Notes under the pieces: model-generated | Told to the model about the DNA's origin: nothing | The model's input: the letters and a program-made list of their open reading frames with translations, nothing else | Database searches by the model: none | Translations under genes and position numbers: made by a program | Assembly: GCA_963676415.1 (NCBI GenBank) | Contig: OY781097.1 | Coordinates: 2,418,001-2,482,000, forward strand | Length of the DNA: 64,000 nt | Reading direction: 5' to 3' | DNA from: G963662905 sp963676415 | Lineage (GTDB): Bacteria > Bacteroidota > Bacteroidia > Bacteroidales > WRLA01 | In this document: in pieces, positions 59,584 to 64,000 of the stretch | Numbering within the stretch: the first letter of the stretch is position 1 | Layout: every line of letters starts with the position of its first letter

Positions 59584-60335
59584 GTCTTGTTTAAAAGTTT
59601 TAACAAGTCGTCCGGACAATCAACCGAAATGCTTTCCTGGCTTGTTTCAGCAAAATAAATGCTGTATCCCTGTGCCAGCCAGCGCAACTGCTCGAGCGAT
59701 TCTGCAATTTCTGCATCTGCTGCTTCCAGTTTGCTGATCTCTATCAGGACGCCAATTCGGTAAGCATACATTCCGATGTGCTTAAACCAGTTTCCGTTTT
59801 GAAGCCATTCGTCCTTTGGTTTGGAACGCAAAAAGGGCACGGGAAGCCGGCTAAAATAAAGCACTCTGTTTCCTGCTCCGGGGACGGCTTTAACGGTGTT
59901 CTCATCGAAAAGTTCCGCAGGATTTTCAATCTTTTTGATGAGTGTGGCGATGCCTGCTGAGGCAGAGGAAAATATGCCGGCAATTTTTTTTATCTGCTCT
60001 GTGGCAATATAGGGTTCGTCGCCCTGAATGTTGATGATGATGTCGTCTTCGCCGGCCAGCCCTTCGCGAAGCAAATTTTCTGCAACTTCTGCACAGCGCT
60101 CGGTCCCGCTCCGGTGGTGTGCTGCGGTCATACGCGCTTTTCCGCCTTGATCGTGCACATGCTTGAAAATGCGTTCGTCGTCAGTAGCAATGCACAGGCT
60201 TTTGAAAATCCCGCTTTTTTGGGCTTGTTCAAAAACACGCATCACCATGCTTTTGCCATTGATGTCAGCCAATGGCTTGCCCGGAAAACGGGTGGACGCA
60301 AAGCGTGCCGGTATTATTCCGTGGAAATCGCTCAT
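59580..60335 (-). CDS. kdsB: 3-deoxy-manno-octulosonate cytidylyltransferase
   Basis: A 251-residue enzyme of full length. GIIPARFASTRFPGKPLADINGKSM is split here as IPARFASTRFPGKPL plus ADINGK, the nucleotidyltransferase loop. IINIQGDEPYI is the metal/sugar site. It makes CMP-Kdo for lipopolysaccharide inner core. It is 3 nt downstream of the deoxynucleoside kinase gene, so they form a two-gene operon. The product acts in the cytoplasm. Confidence 0.96.
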   Translation of the reverse strand: MSDFHGIIPARFASTRFPGKPLADINGKSMVMRVFEQAQKSGIFKSLCIATDDERIFKHVHDQGGKARMTAAHHRSGTERCAEVAENLLREGLAGEDDIIINIQGDEPYIATEQIKKIAGIFSSASAGIATLIKKIENPAELFDENTVKAVPGAGNRVLYFSRLPVPFLRSKPKDEWLQNGNWFKHIGMYAYRIGVLIEISKLEAADAEIAESLEQLRWLAQGYSIYFAETSQESISVDCPDDLLKLLNKT

Positions 60336-60338
60336 AGT

Positions 60339-60953
60339 TTAGAAAAGTCCGTGGATCTCTGCATTGATTTTATCCATAATCATTCCGAGGTCTTCGGGCC
60401 TTTTGATGAAATCGATATCATCAACAGGGATTACAAGCAATTTGCCGATGTCGTATTTGCTGATCCAGGCTTCGTAGCGTTCGTTCAGGCGTTTGAGGTA
60501 ATCCAGGCGGATGGCTTCTTCGTATTCCCGTCCGCGGTTTTGGATTTGGTTTACCAGCGTAGGGACAGTGGCCTGCAGGTAAATGAGCAGGTCGGGCGCC
60601 TGGATAAAGGAGCTCATCAGCTCAAAAAGTGATGTGTAATTATCGAAATCGCGCGAAGACATCAGGTTCATGTCGTGCAGGTTGGGCGCAAAGATATAGG
60701 CGTCTTCATAAATGGTACGATCCTGAATAATGGTTTTTCCGCTGTTTCGGATATCGACAATTTGCCGGAAGCGGCTGTTCAGGAAATACACCTGCAAGTT
60801 AAAAGACCAGCGCTGCATATCCTCGTAGAAACTATGCAGATATGGGTTGGAATCAACATCTTCGTAATGGGCTTCCCATCCGTATTGTTTGGCGAGCAAA
60901 CCGGCCAGGGTGGTTTTCCCGGAGCCGATATTTCCTGCAATGGCTATGTGCAT
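60339..60953 (-). CDS. Deoxynucleoside kinase
   Basis: A 204-residue deoxyguanosine/deoxyadenosine/thymidine kinase-like enzyme. The P-loop is IAGNIGSGKTTLAGLL. IIQDRTIYEDAYIFA is the ERS/DRT-like substrate motif. LLIYLQATVPTLVNQIQNRGREYE is the lid region with basic residues. It phosphorylates deoxynucleosides for salvage. It heads the operon with kdsB. A TTTG-N17-TATCTTTG promoter lies about 38 nt upstream. Confidence 0.92.
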   Translation of the reverse strand: MHIAIAGNIGSGKTTLAGLLAKQYGWEAHYEDVDSNPYLHSFYEDMQRWSFNLQVYFLNSRFRQIVDIRNSGKTIIQDRTIYEDAYIFAPNLHDMNLMSSRDFDNYTSLFELMSSFIQAPDLLIYLQATVPTLVNQIQNRGREYEEAIRLDYLKRLNERYEAWISKYDIGKLLVIPVDDIDFIKRPEDLGMIMDKINAEIHGLF

Positions 60954-60990
60954 GCTTTATTTCTTTTGGATGAATGTTCGGTTAAATGTG

Positions 60991-61019
60991 CAAAGATACG
61001 GACTCTTGCACGAATCAAA
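60991..61019 (-). promoter_or_regulatory. Promoter for the deoxynucleoside kinase-kdsB operon (TTTG-N17-TATCTTTG)
   Basis: On the minus strand TTTG (61016-61019) and TATCTTTG (60991-60998) are 17 nt apart. It is one of the clearest promoters in the window. Confidence 0.6.
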
Positions 61020-61034
61020 AAAATGAAATTACGT

Positions 61035-61850
61035 TTATTGAAAACTGTAAATATAGAGTGTGCTGTCGTCAAAAAGATAAATATGCCCCGGTACGATGCC
61101 ATAGTTCATGGCCGCACCACGGTAAAGCGCGGTTCCCGGCAGGGTGGTTTCGTTTTGCTCTTGCGTGATGGGATTATAAAAATTCATCAGCCGGTTGGCA
61201 AACCATTGCAACTGTCCCTGATAAAATGTTGCGTTATGAATGCCGCTGATCAATTGCTGGTTCAGAAAATGGCCGTTTTCATCGAAAATCATCAGTCCGC
61301 CCACGGGATCGATGGCATAGACGCGCCCTTCGGCAACCAGTAATTGTTTGGGACTGAACATCCCGTACCCGAGCTTCTTGAAAGATTCTGAGCGCTGCAA
61401 AACCTTTGTGTCATGCGCCAGATGTACCAACTGTGATTTTGCTGCATCATAAATCCAGTAGCCGTCGGCATTTTGATCATTGCAAACGGCTTCAACATCA
61501 AAGCCCAGCTGATCAAAATTTATTGTGTCGCGGATATTTTGAATGCCTTCGTCTAAGATTGCCAGCATATTGGCTTCGGGATAAAAAACCAGCACGCGGA
61601 ACATATCACTGACATCCACAGCGCCAAAATCGGAAAAGAAATAGCTGTCGAATTCGGCAATGAAATTTCCATCCTGATCATATTTTTTGAGCAGTAGCTC
61701 ATGTTTCAGGTAGAAATTGGCATCCGCATCGGTATAAATTGCAGAAGCTTCTGCCGGAAAAGTGCGGAGCTGTTCGTAGCGGTAGTTTTGCGCAAATATT
61801 GTTGTCCCTGCAATGAAAAAAAGGAACAGTAAACAGGTTTTATTTTTCAT
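61035..61850 (-). CDS. Secreted beta-propeller-like protein of unknown function
   Basis: A 271-residue protein with signal peptide (MKNKTCLLFLFFIAGTTIFA, then Q). The rest is rich in repeating short strands with aromatic residues and DxDGN or DENGH turns (YDQDGNFIAEFDS, FDENGHFLNQQL, DQNADGYWIYD), as in six-bladed propellers. No catalytic motif is apparent. Its ATG overlaps the GH3-family gene by 11 nt, indicating coupled translation. It probably has a periplasmic role. The partnership with a GH3-like enzyme is unexplained. Confidence 0.65.
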   Translation of the reverse strand: MKNKTCLLFLFFIAGTTIFAQNYRYEQLRTFPAEASAIYTDADANFYLKHELLLKKYDQDGNFIAEFDSYFFSDFGAVDVSDMFRVLVFYPEANMLAILDEGIQNIRDTINFDQLGFDVEAVCNDQNADGYWIYDAAKSQLVHLAHDTKVLQRSESFKKLGYGMFSPKQLLVAEGRVYAIDPVGGLMIFDENGHFLNQQLISGIHNATFYQGQLQWFANRLMNFYNPITQEQNETTLPGTALYRGAAMNYGIVPGHIYLFDDSTLYIYSFQ

Positions 61851-63360
61851 GGAGTATTGATTTTATTTCGTCAAGGATTTTACTGTTGTTGGACAAACGG
61901 GGCACTTTATTCTGGCCGCCGAGTTTTCCTTTTATCTTGAGCCATTCGTAAAAAGTCCCCTTGGGCAGATTCCGGATATCCGGCGCCTGAAGGATCATAT
62001 TGCGGTAGCGTTTGGCTTCATAATCCGAATTAAGCGATTTGAGGGCATTGTCGAAAGTTACGTTGAAATAGTCCAGGTCCTGCGGTGCTTTGCGGAATTC
62101 AACAAACCATTCATGGCGGGCTTTTTGGCCACTGTCCAAGAAAACCGGTCCGCCGGTATATTCTTCAATTACGGCATCGCATTTGCGGCAGGCAGTAGCA
62201 AAAGCCTTATCGGCATTGTCCACAATCACTTCTTCACCAAAGGCATTGATAAAACTTTTTGTGCGGCCGGTAATGCGTATGCGGTATGGGTTTGTAGAAG
62301 TAAAGGTAATGGTATCGCCAATAAGATAGCGCCACAAACCAGCATTGGTAGAAATGGCCAGTGCGTAATTTTCGCCACGTTCAACCTGATCGAGGGTGAG
62401 CAGTTTGGGATGTTCCTGTCCGAGCTGATCCATGGGCATAAATTCGTAGAAAATTCCGTAATCGAGCATCAGCAGCATTTCGTCGGAGCCGCGCCGGTCC
62501 TGTATCCCGAAAAAGCCTTCGGAAGCATTATAAACTTCAAAATAGTGCATGCGGTGGCGCTGGATAATCTGGTCAAACTGCGCGCGATAAGGCAGAAAAC
62601 TGACTCCGCCATGGAAGAATACTTCCAGGTTGGGCCATACTTCATGAATATGGTTTTTGCCGGTGATTTCGAGTATGCGCCGCAGCAACAGCAACATCCA
62701 GGATGGAACGCCTGAAATATTGGTCACATTTTCCTGACTGGTGACCCGCGCCATTTTTTCAATTTTGCTCTCCCATTCGTCCATCAAAGCTATGGAAAGG
62801 TTGGGCGTACGTTTCAGTTCGGCCCAGAAGGGAAGGTTTTGCATCAATATGGCCGAAAGGTCGCCAACAAGATAGGTTTCGTTGTTGATGGTGGTGATGT
62901 CGTGCGAACCGCCAACCCCAAGTGCTTTTCCTTTGAAAATGTCGGAATCTCCCACCGCATGATGGTATAATGTGAGCATATCCTTGCCGGTGCTGTAATG
63001 GCATTCTTCGAGCGATTCCTGCGAAACGGGAATGAATTTGCTTTTGGAACCCGTTGTGCCCGAAGATTTTGCAAACCATTTTATATCGCTGGGCCACAAA
63101 AGGTTTTGTTCGCCTTTCATCAGGCGTTCGATATAAGGCTGCAGGTTTTGGTATTCGCTGATGGGCACGCGTTCCTGGAAATCGCGCAGGCTGCGCATGC
63201 CGGCATAATCGTATTTTTTGCCCCATTCAGTATCACGGGCTGTAGAAATCAATTTCTTAAACCATTCGTTTTGTACATCTTGTGGGTATTTTAAGAAGAG
63301 TTCAATTTGATGGATCCTCTTTTTGATCAACCAGGAAAGTACGGAACTGAGTATTGGCAT
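61840..63360 (-). CDS. GH3 auxin-responsive promoter family protein (acyl-adenylate-forming)
   Basis: A 506-residue protein of the GH3/ANL-related superfamily. It has FAKSSGTTGSKSKFIPVS (the ATP phosphate loop), FEVYNASEGFFGIQDRRG (adenine/acyl motif), YLIGDTITF, and ITGRTKSFINAFGEEVIVDNADKA. In plants GH3 enzymes join amino acids to jasmonate or auxin; bacterial substrates are largely unknown. I start at the ATG at 63360 rather than an upstream TTG. A TATTTTTG box is at 63379-63386 on the minus strand. It overlaps the propeller-like gene by 11 nt. Confidence 0.9.
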   Translation of the reverse strand: MPILSSVLSWLIKKRIHQIELFLKYPQDVQNEWFKKLISTARDTEWGKKYDYAGMRSLRDFQERVPISEYQNLQPYIERLMKGEQNLLWPSDIKWFAKSSGTTGSKSKFIPVSQESLEECHYSTGKDMLTLYHHAVGDSDIFKGKALGVGGSHDITTINNETYLVGDLSAILMQNLPFWAELKRTPNLSIALMDEWESKIEKMARVTSQENVTNISGVPSWMLLLLRRILEITGKNHIHEVWPNLEVFFHGGVSFLPYRAQFDQIIQRHRMHYFEVYNASEGFFGIQDRRGSDEMLLMLDYGIFYEFMPMDQLGQEHPKLLTLDQVERGENYALAISTNAGLWRYLIGDTITFTSTNPYRIRITGRTKSFINAFGEEVIVDNADKAFATACRKCDAVIEEYTGGPVFLDSGQKARHEWFVEFRKAPQDLDYFNVTFDNALKSLNSDYEAKRYRNMILQAPDIRNLPKGTFYEWLKIKGKLGGQNKVPRLSNNSKILDEIKSILHEK

Positions 63361-63486
63361 AGTCTTTTTTGTATTGCTCAAAAATAGGCAAAATCCGGCA
63401 ATTATTCCGACTCGATTTTGTTCTATTGTCTGTTAAAGCTTAAAACGGAAAATGAAATTCTGTATTTTCGTTCAAAATTACTGCGC

Positions 63487-64000
63487 ATGATCACATATCC
63501 CTCTTGTAAAATTAATATTGGACTGCATATTCTTTTTAAAAGGAATGATGGATTTCATGAAATTGAAACCATCATGCAGGAAATCCCCTTGCGGGATATG
63601 CTGGAAATTATCCCGGCACCGGATGGGAAATTTCGGTTTAGCTCCGGTGGGCTTCCCGTTCCGGGCGATGCTTCCAAAAACCTGGTGGTGAAAGCCTGGA
63701 AACTGATGCATGCGCGCTATTCCGTTCCGGCAGTCCATATGCATTTGCATAAAATTATCCCTATGGGCGCCGGATTGGGCGGTGGTTCATCCGATGCGGC
63801 TTTTGCCCTGAAAATGCTCAATGAGCTGTTTTCTTTGGGCCTTGATGATGAAAAACTGGAGCATCTTGCTGCGGAACTAGGCTCTGATTGCGCGTTCTTC
63901 ATCAAGGGAAAAACACAGCTTTCAACAGGTAGGGGCGAGCTGCTTTCGGAGCTTTCCAGCGATCATCTGCTTCCACTGTATATCCAGCTGATCCGCCCGG
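63487..64000 (+). CDS. ispE: 4-(cytidine 5'-diphospho)-2-C-methyl-D-erythritol kinase, 5' part (cut by window end)
   Basis: The first 171 codons of a GHMP kinase, running off the end of the window. The N-terminus MITYPSCKINIGLHIL has the IspE start with the substrate Lys, RNDGFHEIETIMQEIPL matches the DGYHxxxT motif, and IPMGAGLGGGSSDAA is the ATP-binding GHMP loop. LGSDCAFFIKG is the family LGSDVPFF motif. It phosphorylates CDP-methylerythritol in the non-mevalonate isoprenoid pathway. It is divergent from the GH3 gene with a 126 nt gap. Confidence 0.95.
   Translation, partial: MITYPSCKINIGLHILFKRNDGFHEIETIMQEIPLRDMLEIIPAPDGKFRFSSGGLPVPGDASKNLVVKAWKLMHARYSVPAVHMHLHKIIPMGAGLGGGSSDAAFALKMLNELFSLGLDDEKLEHLAAELGSDCAFFIKGKTQLSTGRGELLSELSSDHLLPLYIQLIRP

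Noticed and set aside
1..64000. CRISPR arrays, phage genes, tRNA or rRNA
   Set aside because: No regularly spaced direct repeats, phage structural genes, cloverleaf-like sequences or rRNA stretches were recognised in any gap.

Overview
The window comes from the chromosome of a member of the Bacteroidota, probably an anaerobic or facultative member of the Bacteroidales/Marinilabiliales type. This rests on gldA- and gldH-like gliding genes, a type IX secretion (T9SS) sorting domain, a MurF-alanine racemase fusion, a ricT-gldH-PBP1A-holB neighbourhood, a head-GIN (DUF2807) protein, an HU-SPOR protein, frequent TAnnTTTG -7 boxes (often TACTTTTG or TATCTTTG), and start regions without Shine-Dalgarno sequences. 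No rRNA, tRNA, CRISPR or prophage was seen.

Layout. 0-4 kb (minus): ABC ATPase, RNase HI, EamA permease, ICMT-like membrane methyltransferase, nitroreductase. 4-7.7 kb: a secreted barrel-like protein, a flavodoxin-like oxidoreductase, and a repeat-rich gap with compound palindromes and one intact IS630-family insertion. 7.7-21.6 kb (minus): propionate/methylmalonyl-CoA metabolism. It holds a 12S-like carboxytransferase, a coupled 63-codon gene, a 5S-plus-biotin-domain protein, and both methylmalonyl-CoA mutase subunits with an arginine deiminase gene between them. A TPR-like secreted protein and an M3 peptidase lie between these two groups. 21.8-28.7 kb: a TIGR01777 epimerase-like gene, acyl-CoA dehydrogenase with EtfBA, and a hydrolase/FMN-oxygenase/mqnC operon. 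28.8-33.9 kb (plus): leucyl aminopeptidase, pdxA, murF-alr. 33.9-39.5 kb (minus): PBP1A, gldH, ricT-like, holB. 39.6-42.3 kb (plus): a His/Cys-rich small protein and a TonB-dependent receptor, then a RelE/ParE toxin-antitoxin pair. 43-46.2 kb: ECF sigma / anti-sigma / GIN-domain operon. 46.5-53.2 kb: lepA, a lipoate-ligase-like gene, and three secreted hydrolases. 53.5-55.4 kb: an ArsR-type regulator with two rhodanese genes and a TSUP permease, with the same palindrome in both promoters. 55.5-64 kb: M49-like peptidase, alkyltransferase-like protein, trmB, HU-SPOR, kdsB, deoxynucleoside kinase, a propeller-like secreted protein, a GH3-family enzyme, and the 5' part of ispE running off the end.

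How the genes work together. The mutase subunits with the 12S-like and 5S/biotin proteins could interconvert succinyl-CoA, methylmalonyl-CoA and propionyl-CoA with carboxyl transfer to or from pyruvate, as in the Wood-Werkman cycle. No biotin carboxylase or membrane decarboxylase subunit is encoded here. The acyl-CoA dehydrogenase/EtfAB set and mqnC (futalosine menaquinone route) fit a low-redox respiratory or fermentative lifestyle. The best candidates for undescribed biology are the small gene inside the carboxytransferase operon, the arginine deiminase inside the mutase operon, the ArsR-sulfur regulon with twin operators, the sigma/anti-sigma/GIN operon with a duplicated anti-sigma N-terminus, the secreted hydrolase trio, and the nested palindromic repeats.
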